This document shows positions 1 to 6,089 of a stretch of DNA of 7,058 nt, one piece after another; positions within the stretch are counted from its first letter, which is position 1; every line of letters begins with the position of its first letter. The notes under the pieces are model-generated. The model had not been told where the DNA came from. It saw only the letters and a program-made list of their open reading frames with translations, and made no database searches. A program made the position numbers and the translations under genes. The stretch is taken from NCBI GenBank assembly GCA_026986305.1, contig JALSOU010000202.1:1-7058 (forward strand). Reading direction: 5' to 3'. The stretch is from Thermoplasmata archaeon (GTDB lineage: Archaea; Thermoplasmatota; Thermoplasmata; WALJ01).

Positions 1-344
1 ACGAGTTTATCCTCAAGTTCAAGGGTTTCAGGCGATTTTTCAATCTCTTCCTCACCGTTTAGAGGAGTTCCGCACTTTGGACAGACTTTATCCTCATCTG
101 AAACAAAGGCTCCGCAGTTTGGACACAGATACAGTTTCAACCCATCCTCTTCATCCCTCTGCTCAAAGGCCTCCTTTATCCTTCTTGCCAGAGTCTCCCC
201 TATCCCCTTAACCTTCATGAGATCCTCCAGACTAGCATTTCTAATGTCATCTATCGAACGGAAACCTGCGTTGTATAGGGCCTCGGCCTTTTTGGCACCT
301 ATACCAGAAAGGGCAAGTATTTGTTTGAAGGTCTCACTATCCAT
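1..344 (-). CDS. Helix-hairpin-helix / zinc-ribbon protein, N-terminal part (C-terminus outside window)
   Basis: The first 114 residues are visible, and the frame is still open at the window edge, so the true length is unknown. Residues 10-60 hold two helix-hairpin-helix motifs with GIG turns at 14-16 (SGIGAKKAEAL) and 47-49 (KGIGETLARRI), the pattern used for sequence-independent backbone binding of DNA or RNA. Residues 74-91 form a Cys4 zinc ribbon, CPNC-x10-CPKC. An acidic, charged linker follows (GEEEIEKSPETLELEDKL). A role in nucleic-acid binding is inferred from these two domains; the partner and process cannot be told. The ATG at 344 is chosen because the HhH begins just after it and a TATA-like box lies about 27 bases upstream, which would give a nearly leaderless transcript. 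A weak AGGT three bases before the ATG could also act as a ribosome site. Confidence 0.85.
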   Translation of the reverse strand, partial: MDSETFKQILALSGIGAKKAEALYNAGFRSIDDIRNASLEDLMKVKGIGETLARRIKEAFEQRDEEDGLKLYLCPNCGAFVSDEDKVCPKCGTPLNGEEEIEKSPETLELEDKL

Positions 345-367
345 CTGACCTATGCTTCTCTCTCAGC

Positions 368-375
368 TTTTATAT
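368..375 (-). promoter_or_regulatory. TATA box for the HhH/zinc-ribbon gene
   Basis: On the minus strand this reads ATATAAAA. Its centre is about 27 bases before the ATG at 344, the distance expected if transcription starts at or next to the start codon. The 74-base spacer 345-418 holds nothing else clear; a second AT-rich stretch (GTATAAAC, 378-385) is a weaker alternative that would give a leader of about 10 bases. Confidence 0.5.
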
Positions 376-418
376 GGTTTATACAGAGAACGGAAATTTT
401 CTACAGGAAATTGTTTAC

Positions 419-1330
419 CTATTTAGATGAATTTTTAGAATATGCTCTAAAAAGCAGAGAGTAGTAGCTCATGCTCAGCATGTCAAAAACCACAGAAATC
501 GCGGCAGGTATCGCAACCGCAGGGTTGAAAAGGGCCACAGAAAGGGCCACAGCCAGCCCGCCGTTTTTGAAAGCCCCAAAAAGCACATACGCCCTTGAAT
601 CCTCCTCTGAGACTCCAAATCTTTTGGATATCAGGTATATTATGGTGCCTGCAACAGAGGTTTTCACTATGCAAACTGTACTTATGGCTATTATGAGATA
701 GGGTCCGATGAAGAATGCGCTCCTCCTCGCACCCACTATGTTGAGTACAAGTATGAAAAAAAGTATGTTTGTCAGGTATTTCTTCCCTTCTCCAAGCCTC
801 TCATCTATTTTCATCCTGACAAAGGCCCTGGAAACCAGAAAAGGGATTATGACCAGAAGGACTATGGACTGGAGAAGCGAGAGAGCGCTCACGCTCCTGC
901 CAAGAAGAAGCTTTCCCATCAGTGGCATGAGAAATATGGATGCGAAATAGACAGATGCTGTTCCTGAAAGGGCGAGTTCAACATCACCCTCCAGTATTTT
1001 TGTAAATGCTATGAGGCTTATGGCAGAGGGAACTATGGCCATGAGAATGAAGCCTTTCAAAAAATCAGGGTTTTTTATGAGTAGATATGCAGGAATAAGG
1101 GTCATCAAAGGAGAGTATCCAAAGACAAGGATAACAGGAACGATTAGGCTGTTTTTTCCTTTAGCTTTCATCCTCTCAAAGTCTATTTTAGTAACAGAAA
1201 GAGCCATTATTGTGCCGAGAAGAAGGTATGTGCTCTCCTTCGGTTTATAGGATATGCCTGTGGCTATGCCTATGGTTAGGGCTAAAAAAATCAGAAAACC
1301 GTTGTTGAGGAGTAGGCCCCTCAATCTCAT
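419..1330 (-). CDS. BASS-family (bile acid:sodium symporter-like) membrane transporter
   Basis: A 303-residue integral membrane protein with about ten hydrophobic segments (roughly 11-27, 33-48, 60-85, 91-112, 117-143, 149-170, 186-200, 205-234, 248-268, 271-297) and no signal peptide. Two regions match the discontinuous-helix signatures of the BASS/ACR3 fold: PSAISLIAFTKILEGD at 101-116, and FKNGGLAVALSVALFNPAVA at 254-273 followed by IPAA. Members carry sodium-coupled organic anions (bile acids, pantoate, pyruvate) or arsenite; the substrate here cannot be deduced, and a bile acid is unlikely. ACR3 arsenite pumps carry a key Cys in a mid-protein helix; the only Cys here is C220, with no clear match. 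It is the last gene of the GGGP synthase-DUF2070-Sec61-beta run, nine bases after the Sec61-beta stop. That spacing and the site at 1331-1338 fix the ATG at 1330. Confidence 0.8.
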   Translation of the reverse strand: MRLRGLLLNNGFLIFLALTIGIATGISYKPKESTYLLLGTIMALSVTKIDFERMKAKGKNSLIVPVILVFGYSPLMTLIPAYLLIKNPDFLKGFILMAIVPSAISLIAFTKILEGDVELALSGTASVYFASIFLMPLMGKLLLGRSVSALSLLQSIVLLVIIPFLVSRAFVRMKIDERLGEGKKYLTNILFFILVLNIVGARRSAFFIGPYLIIAISTVCIVKTSVAGTIIYLISKRFGVSEEDSRAYVLFGAFKNGGLAVALSVALFNPAVAIPAAISVVFDMLSMSYYSLLFRAYSKNSSK

Positions 1331-1338
1331 CTGATCAG
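1331..1338 (-). promoter_or_regulatory. Ribosome-binding site of the BASS gene in a 9-base gap
   Basis: The spacer between the Sec61-beta TAA and the BASS ATG is GCTGATCAG. Its TGATC pairs with the GAUCA of the archaeal 16S 3' tail (GGAUCACCUCC) in the register of the 3' half of GGAGGTGATC, two bases before the ATG. The same GCTGAT core precedes the Sec61-beta start. This suggests reinitiation by ribosomes finishing Sec61-beta. Confidence 0.4.
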
Positions 1339-1339
1339 C

Positions 1340-1501
1340 TTAGAATCCCCAGTATGCGTGGGCGAATTCCACTATTATTGCAAGCACTATTGAGGTTATG
1401 ACCACTGCTATGGCGGGAATCTTTGGGGATTTCTCATCCTCAGCGTCAAAGTATCGTATCAATCCTGCGGCAGAATGGAAGCCTTCGTTCTTCTTCGCCA
1501 T
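1340..1501 (-). CDS. secG: Preprotein translocase Sec61-beta subunit (SecG-type, archaeal)
   Basis: A 53-residue protein. It starts MAKKNEGFHSAAGLIRYFDA and continues EDEKSPKIPA, the characteristic archaeal Sec61-beta pattern: a basic, flexible cytosolic N-terminus, the conserved AGLIRYFD box (12-19), then a single transmembrane helix (about 29-50, AIAVVITSIVLAIIVEF) near a short C-terminus. It is the small, non-essential-type partner of SecY/Sec61-alpha and SecE/Sec61-gamma in the protein-conducting channel. Its length is normal for archaea. The ATG at 1501 is preceded by GAGG (1511-1514, nine bases away) and TGAT. It follows the DUF2070 stop by 26 bases and is followed by the BASS gene nine bases on, so it is most likely co-transcribed with both. 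Confidence 0.93.
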   Translation of the reverse strand: MAKKNEGFHSAAGLIRYFDAEDEKSPKIPAIAVVITSIVLAIIVEFAHAYWGF

Positions 1502-1527
1502 GTTATCAGCCCTCATTCACACATCAT

Positions 1528-3321
1528 CTATATAAGGATTGCTAGAAGGAGATCCATCAGAAGCATAGAAAAGAGGTTTAGGAAAGCGAGGATTTTTCCC
1601 ATGGCAGCTACGCTTTCAGGCACAGCAACCAGCTTAGCAGGAGTTCCATGACCAAAGACCCTCAATTTCGTGGATTTATTCCCGTGTTTCACCCTCACAT
1701 CACCCATTCCTTTAACCGCATCCTTCACAGCCTCTTTGCAAGCTGCTATTATCTCATCTCTACCTTTCAAGCCCACGGGGTTGCTTCCACCGTAAACCCT
1801 GTTCACATAGTGGTTGTCTGTGGTCATGACTTCCACATTATCCGCAAGATCGGAGAGCGCTCCGATTATCTTATCCCTGAGGCCTCTGACCATGTTGTTT
1901 CCGTCCACAATCACATAGGCGGTTTTCTGCCCATCAACCTCAACAACAAGGCTCTGAATTCCCATGGGACCTATGCCGTGCTCCATTCCCAGACCTCTGA
2001 ATCTTCCAATCCCTGCCTTTGCCCTGTAAAGCTCCGCATCTTTCAACATCTCAGCAGCCTTCAAAACCTCTCTTTCCAGATAGGTATATCTTTCGGAATA
2101 TACGAAGGTTTCCTCCGCACTTTCCATTGAGCAGTTGTGGGCATCTATGAAGATAAGCCCTTTATAGCCATATATTTTGATTTTTTCTTCAAGAACCTTG
2201 GCCACAGACGGGTCTATATCCTCTGTCCCATCGGGATGAGAGCTTTCCACAATCAAAAGCCAGTCTCCGAACCTCTGCGCAAGAACTTTCACCTTTCCAT
2301 CAAGCCTGATGGATTTGGATATGAAAACTTCCTCCGAATTTTTAATTGAATGCTCAATAGCCTCAGCAATTCTCCTAACCTCATTCTCATCCACAGGGTT
2401 CATCTCATGGGTGGATGCACCGTGAGGAGACATGAAGTTCTCACATCCCAGCATCTTTGAGAGCTTTTCAGGCATGTTGCTTCCACCCACCTCTCCAAAT
2501 GGGCCCATGTGCGCTGTGTGTATCGCCACAATCCCACTAAGCTTTCCGTTTTTCCAGAGGCTGAGAGCATCGGTATCAATCACAGCATCTTTCCCGAAGC
2601 TCCTGAATATTCCCTCAAGCCTTTTCTTTCCCAGATCCGTGCGCTCCTTGTAGTGCTCAAGAGCCCATCTTGTAAACTCCAAACCCCCAACTCCCAGCAC
2701 TCTTTTCAAAGGCCTATCCATGGTTTCCGTGAAAATGAAGGCAAAGATTACAGATACAGAGGAGAAGAGCAGGTAAAACATGATGAGCTCCAGAAATGGG
2801 CCTGAAAATGAGGCTGTGTTGAAGAAAATCCAGTAACCAAGAATTATTGCGAGAATCTGTGAGAATGGATATGTGAGTGTCAAAACCATTGCCTTCCTTC
2901 TTTCTGTGGTTATTATGGATGCAATATATGTCCACCTGAGCCATAGAGGAATTGAGAGAGAAAGGGCCGTGACTTTAACAAAGTTTATTGAAAAGAGCTC
3001 ATGAATGAAGTACATCAGATAGAGGAGAAAAATTGAGAGGGTTAGAATGCCTACTACCAACACCACATAGAAAAGCGATAGAAACATCTCTGTTTTAAGC
3101 CAGTACCTCACTTTCATCATTCTGGCTAAGATCACAGAGAAAATTGCGGAGAGATACGCTGGAAGAGAGAGAAAAATGATGGCGGGGAAAAGATCACCTC
3201 CAAGAACGGCTGAGAAAAGGACTGGAAAGAGGAGAATACAGAGAGCGCTCACCCACCATTTCGGTGCTGAGAAAACGAACCTCGTGTTCATGCCGAGCCT
3301 TTTCGTCTCCTTCAGGTTCAT
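1528..3321 (-). CDS. DUF2070 family membrane protein
   Basis: A 597-residue protein that I recognise as the archaeal DUF2070 family, whose function is unknown to me. About six transmembrane segments fill the N-terminus (roughly 22-42, 45-68, 78-107, 115-138, 144-166, 172-197). A large soluble region follows (about 205-560), then a final hydrophobic helix (570-597) ending at the stop. The soluble part is rich in conserved-looking polar motifs: IHTAHMGPFGEVGG (267-280), SPHGASTHEMNPV (298-310), FIDAHNCSM (391-399), MEHGIGPMG (446-454) and TTDNHYVN (500-507). This density of His, Asp and Gly looks like a metal site or catalytic centre, which is inference only. The ATG overlaps the GGGP synthase stop as ATGA, with GAGG at 3332-3335 ten bases upstream, so translation is probably coupled. 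M11 is an alternative start. Confidence 0.88.
   Translation of the reverse strand: MNLKETKRLGMNTRFVFSAPKWWVSALCILLFPVLFSAVLGGDLFPAIIFLSLPAYLSAIFSVILARMMKVRYWLKTEMFLSLFYVVLVVGILTLSIFLLYLMYFIHELFSINFVKVTALSLSIPLWLRWTYIASIITTERRKAMVLTLTYPFSQILAIILGYWIFFNTASFSGPFLELIMFYLLFSSVSVIFAFIFTETMDRPLKRVLGVGGLEFTRWALEHYKERTDLGKKRLEGIFRSFGKDAVIDTDALSLWKNGKLSGIVAIHTAHMGPFGEVGGSNMPEKLSKMLGCENFMSPHGASTHEMNPVDENEVRRIAEAIEHSIKNSEEVFISKSIRLDGKVKVLAQRFGDWLLIVESSHPDGTEDIDPSVAKVLEEKIKIYGYKGLIFIDAHNCSMESAEETFVYSERYTYLEREVLKAAEMLKDAELYRAKAGIGRFRGLGMEHGIGPMGIQSLVVEVDGQKTAYVIVDGNNMVRGLRDKIIGALSDLADNVEVMTTDNHYVNRVYGGSNPVGLKGRDEIIAACKEAVKDAVKGMGDVRVKHGNKSTKLRVFGHGTPAKLVAVPESVAAMGKILAFLNLFSMLLMDLLLAILI
1529..1536 (-). promoter_or_regulatory. 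Possible internal TATA box before Sec61-beta
   Basis: The last codons of the DUF2070 gene read CTTATATA on the minus strand, centred about 31 bases before the Sec61-beta ATG, which would leave a leader of roughly five bases. It could give Sec61-beta expression independent of the operon. The spacing is longer than at the other promoters here and the site lies in coding sequence, so it may be chance. Confidence 0.22.
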
Positions 3322-4055
3322 GATTTCACTGCCTCTATTATCTCTCCGAGGGTGGATTCAAGGTCTTCAGCTTCCTCAACTATTGTCCCCGTAACCACCA
3401 TATCGGCTCCGGCTTTAACAGCTCTCTGTGCCTGATCTTTTTTCCTTATACCTCCGCCTACGATCAATGGAATATCTATTTCGGATTTAACAGCAGATAT
3501 CATACTCTCAGGAACGGGTTCGGGAGCGCCGCTGCCGGCCTCCAGATAAACCAAATTCATGCCAAAAAGCTCTGCTGCGAGAGCGTAGCCAACAGCCATC
3601 TCCGGCTTATCCCTCGGTATCGGATCCGCCATACCAACCTCTCCGACCTTCATCCCCGGCTCAACCACTATGTATCCCATGGATATCGGTTCAATCCCTG
3701 ACTTTTTTATGTATGGAGCAGCCATCATCTGCTGCCTTATGAGAAACACAGGGCTCCTTGAGTTCAGAAGGCTCATGAAATATATTGCGTCTGCATGAAC
3801 ACTCAGGGCTGCTGCGGATGTAGGAAATATTATCACAGGAATGTCCACACTCTTTTTTATTGATAGTATGGTCTCATCCATCTTTTTTTGGGTTACACCT
3901 GTGGAACCCCCCACCATTATTGCATCTGTTCCAAGTTTATATGCCTTTTCAGCCAGTTTGCCCGCATCTTCGGCAGACTGTTTATCGGGGTCTATTAGGG
4001 TCATGTGCAGCCTTTCTTTTTCAAGCTTTTTCAGCATGTATTCCAGAACCTTCAT
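3318..4055 (-). CDS. Geranylgeranylglyceryl phosphate synthase (GGGP synthase)
   Basis: A 245-residue TIM-barrel enzyme of the PcrB/GGGPS family. It joins sn-glycerol-1-phosphate to geranylgeranyl diphosphate, the first committed step in archaeal ether lipid synthesis, at the inner face of the membrane. Motifs in order: LIDPDK (20-25, acidic residue for Mg-diphosphate), VGGSTGV (48-54), IFPTS (76-80), GYIVVEPG (127-134), VYLEAGSGAP (169-178), IVGGGIR (198-204) and VVTGTIVEE (220-228); the last three contribute to glycerol-phosphate binding. The frame is open to an earlier ATG at 4094, but that start would place the TATA box TTTAAATA (4079-4086) inside the coding region. The ATG at 4055 lies about 27 bases after the box and gives the usual family length. 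It heads the operon with DUF2070, Sec61-beta and BASS, and its TGA overlaps the DUF2070 ATG. Confidence 0.93.
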   Translation of the reverse strand: MKVLEYMLKKLEKERLHMTLIDPDKQSAEDAGKLAEKAYKLGTDAIMVGGSTGVTQKKMDETILSIKKSVDIPVIIFPTSAAALSVHADAIYFMSLLNSRSPVFLIRQQMMAAPYIKKSGIEPISMGYIVVEPGMKVGEVGMADPIPRDKPEMAVGYALAAELFGMNLVYLEAGSGAPEPVPESMISAVKSEIDIPLIVGGGIRKKDQAQRAVKAGADMVVTGTIVEEAEDLESTLGEIIEAVKS

Positions 4056-4078
4056 GGGATTTGGAAAAGAGGAGAAGG

Positions 4079-4086
4079 TATTTAAA
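4079..4086 (-). promoter_or_regulatory. Promoter of the GGGP synthase operon (TATA box)
   Basis: The minus strand reads CCTTTAAATACC, a strong archaeal TATA box. Its centre is about 27 bases before the ATG at 4055, so the transcript should begin at or within a base or two of the start codon. The ten bases TTTAAATACC recur exactly before the small plus-strand gene (5861-5870). It presumably drives all four genes down to 419. Confidence 0.72.
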
Positions 4087-4100
4087 GGCTTCAATGATTT

Positions 4101-4106
4101 AAAAAA
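4101..4106 (-). terminator. Possible oligo-T terminator after the orphan membrane protein
   Basis: The minus strand carries six consecutive T residues 13 bases after the TAA at 4119, in AT-rich sequence with no clear hairpin. Archaeal RNA polymerase can terminate at oligo-T tracts without a stem. It lies just upstream of the GGGP synthase TATA box, where insulation would be useful. Confidence 0.35.
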
Positions 4107-4118
4107 TTGCAGATATTA

Positions 4119-4889
4119 TTAAATTATAGAGTATCTTAATAAAAATGCTGACACACTCATAACCACACCGGCGAACACGATGGCATGAAACAATCCATTT
4201 TTTATATATATTTTCGTCAGTAAATATATATAATAAATCGTAAAGATTACAGAAAATATAAATGCTGTTGGGGTGTATGATTCGACAAACAACAGATGCC
4301 AGCCATATCTTCCTAGGTTTTGCCGGCCTAGAAGGATGATTAAATTTATTAAAAACGGATATATAAAATATATGGAAGAGTTTAATATAAACGATTTATT
4401 TATTGAATGATTTTCATTATCTGGTTCCGGTTTTAAAAAAGCATTCACAAGAAATTTAAGTGAAATCTTCTGTTCTGGATGTTTTTCTATGTAATCTTTA
4501 ATTAGAGACAACCAAGTTATGGATATAACGAATATTAAAAAAACAAAAGGAGTAGAGAACCAAAGAAAATAAAGAAAAAATAGGACATGGTTATCTACAG
4601 TATAAGAATATAAATAGACAAAAAATATTATAATGAATATTAACATAAATTCTGGTGAGAAACTTTTAAACATATCTCTCTTAAAAAATATAATAAATAT
4701 GAAGGATATAACGAATAATGAAATAAAAATATTGGGAGGAACTATTGGGAAATACATTAAAAAGGCCGGAGCGGATAAAAAACATATTAGCATGTAAATA
4801 TAAGTGTAGTCCAAATATATATAAATTATAGACATGATGGCTAGCAACATAAATGTTAGAGATGAAAGAGTGCGGAGCCATTTGTTCAT
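4119..4889 (-). CDS. Hypothetical polytopic membrane protein, very AT-rich
   Basis: I do not recognise this family. From the ATG at 4889 it is 256 residues, with about eight hydrophobic helices (roughly 8-26, 29-47, 52-69, 81-98, 102-130, 168-187, 206-225, 233-251). A charged loop runs from 130 to 165 (KDYIEKHPEQKISLKF, then KPEPDNENH). There is no signal peptide, cysteine cluster or recognisable transport motif, and Ile, Phe and Tyr dominate. Base composition is unlike the neighbours: hand-counted 60-base rows at 4381 and 4621 are 20% and 18% G+C, while the better-coded genes on either side look nearer half. An upstream in-frame TTG at 4895 is possible, but TTTATAAA at 4911-4918 is centred 25-26 bases before the ATG and favours a leaderless start at 4889. 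Recent acquisition or weak constraint would explain the composition. No function is proposed. Confidence 0.7.
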   Translation of the reverse strand: MNKWLRTLSSLTFMLLAIMSIIYIYLDYTYIYMLICFLSAPAFLMYFPIVPPNIFISLFVISFIFIIFFKRDMFKSFSPEFMLIFIIIFFVYLYSYTVDNHVLFFLYFLWFSTPFVFLIFVISITWLSLIKDYIEKHPEQKISLKFLVNAFLKPEPDNENHSINKSFILNSSIYFIYPFLINLIILLGRQNLGRYGWHLLFVESYTPTAFIFSVIFTIYYIYLLTKIYIKNGLFHAIVFAGVVMSVSAFLLRYSII

Positions 4890-4897
4890 AATCAAAG

Positions 4898-5809
4898 TTA
4901 AGGATAATACTTTATAAAAATTTTGCTTTTCTGAGATACATACACCCCAACCATTATCAGCGCTCCATACAATAACATCTGAGGAGACAGCTTTTCTCCG
5001 AGAAATAGAGAGGAAAAGAGCACTCCAAACAGAGGAATCAGAAAGACATACGCTGACTGCCTTGAAACCTCATTTTTCCTGAGAACTATGTACCAGAGGA
5101 AATACGGGATGAGTGTGAAAATGGAGAGGAAAATAAGGACCATCAAGGCTGAGGAATCTATCTCAGGAAAATTACCCTCTGCCATGTAAAACGGGAGGAG
5201 GAAAGCAGACCCTATGAAATAGGACCAGACTATTGTAGATAATGGCCCTTTCATACCTTCGCTCCTGTCAAGTATCATTTTACCGAATATACCTGAGAGC
5301 GCATAGGAGAGAGCAGAAAGTAGTATGAGGGCTTCGCCCGTGATATTCCCGGCCCTTATTCTGCTGAGCCCATCTGTTGATAGCAGAACAACTCCTGCAA
5401 ATGCTAGAAATATCCCGATCCCTTTGTTGATTGTGAATTTTTCCTTCAGAAACAGTGTCGCAAGTATCAGAACAAAAACGGGGCTCATCGGCTGAAGTAT
5501 GCTCGCCATTGAGGCTGCGCTCTCCGGGTCCATCATGTCCATTCCAAAATTCTGCGAGAGGTCGGGGAGAGGCACAACGAGTATGGAGAATATCAGGAAT
5601 ATTAGGGGCATCTTTTTTATCTGTTCCATCAAAGGTTTTCTGTAGAGGACAAAAACAGGCATCAAGGAAAGTGAGGCCATAGAGAACCTGACAAATGAGA
5701 GGGAGATGGGATTAAAATATGAAAGTAGGAATTTTATTGCTGGAAAGGAGAGCGCCCAGACTATCACACAGAAAAGGAGAAGAACGGCATCTTTAAGATC
5801 GGAGCGCAT
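4898..5809 (-). CDS. EamA/DMT-superfamily transporter
   Basis: A 303-residue protein of the drug/metabolite transporter superfamily with the usual ten helices in two EamA repeats (about 8-145 and 158-293). Repeat signatures are visible: VWALSFPAIKFLL (17-29), ILQPMSPVFVLILATLFLKE (104-123) with GIGIFLAFAGVVLL (130-143) in the first half, and FLIPLFGVLFSSLFLGEKLS (256-275) with GALIMVGVYV (282-291) in the second. The LKE and LGEKLS stretches mark the end of the fourth helix in each repeat. Relatives export amino acids, nucleosides or other metabolites across the cytoplasmic membrane; the substrate cannot be read from sequence. The ATG at 5809 follows a TATA-like GATAAATA by about 22 bases. It is divergent from the small membrane gene across 81 bases. 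Confidence 0.87.
   Translation of the reverse strand: MRSDLKDAVLLLFCVIVWALSFPAIKFLLSYFNPISLSFVRFSMASLSLMPVFVLYRKPLMEQIKKMPLIFLIFSILVVPLPDLSQNFGMDMMDPESAASMASILQPMSPVFVLILATLFLKEKFTINKGIGIFLAFAGVVLLSTDGLSRIRAGNITGEALILLSALSYALSGIFGKMILDRSEGMKGPLSTIVWSYFIGSAFLLPFYMAEGNFPEIDSSALMVLIFLSIFTLIPYFLWYIVLRKNEVSRQSAYVFLIPLFGVLFSSLFLGEKLSPQMLLYGALIMVGVYVSQKSKIFIKYYP
4911..4918 (-). promoter_or_regulatory. TATA box of the orphan membrane gene, inside the EamA 3' end
   Basis: TTTATAAA on the minus strand lies within the last codons of the EamA gene, whose stop ends at 4898. Its centre is 25-26 bases before the ATG at 4889, which predicts a leaderless transcript. The gene can therefore be transcribed without reading through from EamA, although the eight-base gap after the EamA stop also allows read-through. 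Confidence 0.55.
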
Positions 5810-5827
5810 ATATTCCGATTATCCCGG

Positions 5828-5835
5828 TATTTATC
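5828..5835 (-). promoter_or_regulatory. TATA-like box of the EamA gene
   Basis: The minus strand reads GATAAATACC, sharing AAATACC with the two best promoters in the window. Its centre is 22-23 bases before the ATG at 5809, a little shorter than the others, so the transcript start may fall at or just inside the start codon, or the box may sit slightly off this alignment. Confidence 0.45.
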
Positions 5836-5860
5836 TCTCTTTCGCAGGACTCAGGAAAGA

Positions 5861-5868
5861 TTTAAATA
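5861..5868 (+). promoter_or_regulatory. TATA box of the small plus-strand membrane gene
   Basis: The sequence GATTTAAATACC contains TTTAAATA centred 26-27 bases before the ATG at 5891, again placing the transcript start at the start codon. It and the EamA box (5828-5835) lie about 33 bases apart, centre to centre, in the divergent spacer, so the two pre-initiation complexes may compete. Confidence 0.65.
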
Positions 5869-5890
5869 CCATCATTCAAATATCTGACAC

Positions 5891-6085
5891 ATGAAATATT
5901 GGGAAGAACTGAAGCTGGCATTGCTATGCGTGATACTGGGTGCCTCTTTAGTTACCTTAATAGGAGCATTTATAGGCTTTATTTCCACTCCAAATCTTTA
6001 TGGTCTCTTTCTTATTATCATCTCTTCAATAATTTCTTTTATACTGCTCCATTATGCTATAGATATTGAAAAAGCTAGGAGGTAA
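5891..6085 (+). CDS. Small two-helix membrane protein, hypothetical (3' end may be frameshifted)
   Basis: As read, it is a 64-residue protein of unknown family. A short amphipathic N-terminus (MKYWEELKLA) leads into two hydrophobic helices, about 9-31 (LALLCVILGASLVTLIGAFIGF) and 36-57 (LYGLFLIIISSIISFILL), followed by a charged tail IDIEKARR. The start is well supported by the TATA box at 5861-5868. The end is uncertain. A run of five A at 6069-6073 lies in codons 60-61, and the +1 frame beyond it stays open to 6158. Removing one A would give an 88-residue protein continuing IEKLGGKDVVIAKKPIWNF and on to a final LLYG. It is the only plus-strand gene here and faces the epimerase gene, with converging 3' ends. 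No function is proposed. Confidence 0.65.
   Translation: MKYWEELKLALLCVILGASLVTLIGAFIGFISTPNLYGLFLIIISSIISFILLHYAIDIEKARR
6077..6083 (+). promoter_or_regulatory. Strong Shine-Dalgarno sequence inside the last codons of the small membrane gene
   Basis: AGGAGGT overlaps the final AGG AGG TAA of the 64-residue gene and lies six bases before a GTG at 6090. It is the best match to the 16S anti-SD in any spacer of the window, where most genes appear leaderless. It could be real for the tiny ORF at 6090, or just the chance effect of two Arg codons. Confidence 0.35.
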
Positions 6086-6089
6086 GGAT

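Noticed and set aside
392..412. GGAAATT direct repeat (392-398, 406-412) after the BASS gene.
   Set aside because: Two seven-base copies in AT-rich spacer are expected by chance, and they form no stem or array.
1331..1338. CTGATCAG palindrome as a regulator operator.
   Set aside because: It lies in a 9-base gap between two co-directional genes and is better explained as the 16S-pairing TGATC ribosome site.
1648..2130. Long plus-strand open frame (160 codons) opposite the DUF2070 gene.
   Set aside because: It is antisense to clearly coding, motif-rich sequence, has no promoter or ribosome site, and its product has no recognisable features.
881..3250. GAGAGCGCTC occurs three times (881-890, 1853-1862, 3241-3250), containing a palindrome.
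   Set aside because: Each copy is in coding sequence and is explained by codons: two encode Val-Ser-Ala-Leu with the same codons, the third Gly-Ala-Leu-Ser. No spacing or positional pattern suggests a binding site.
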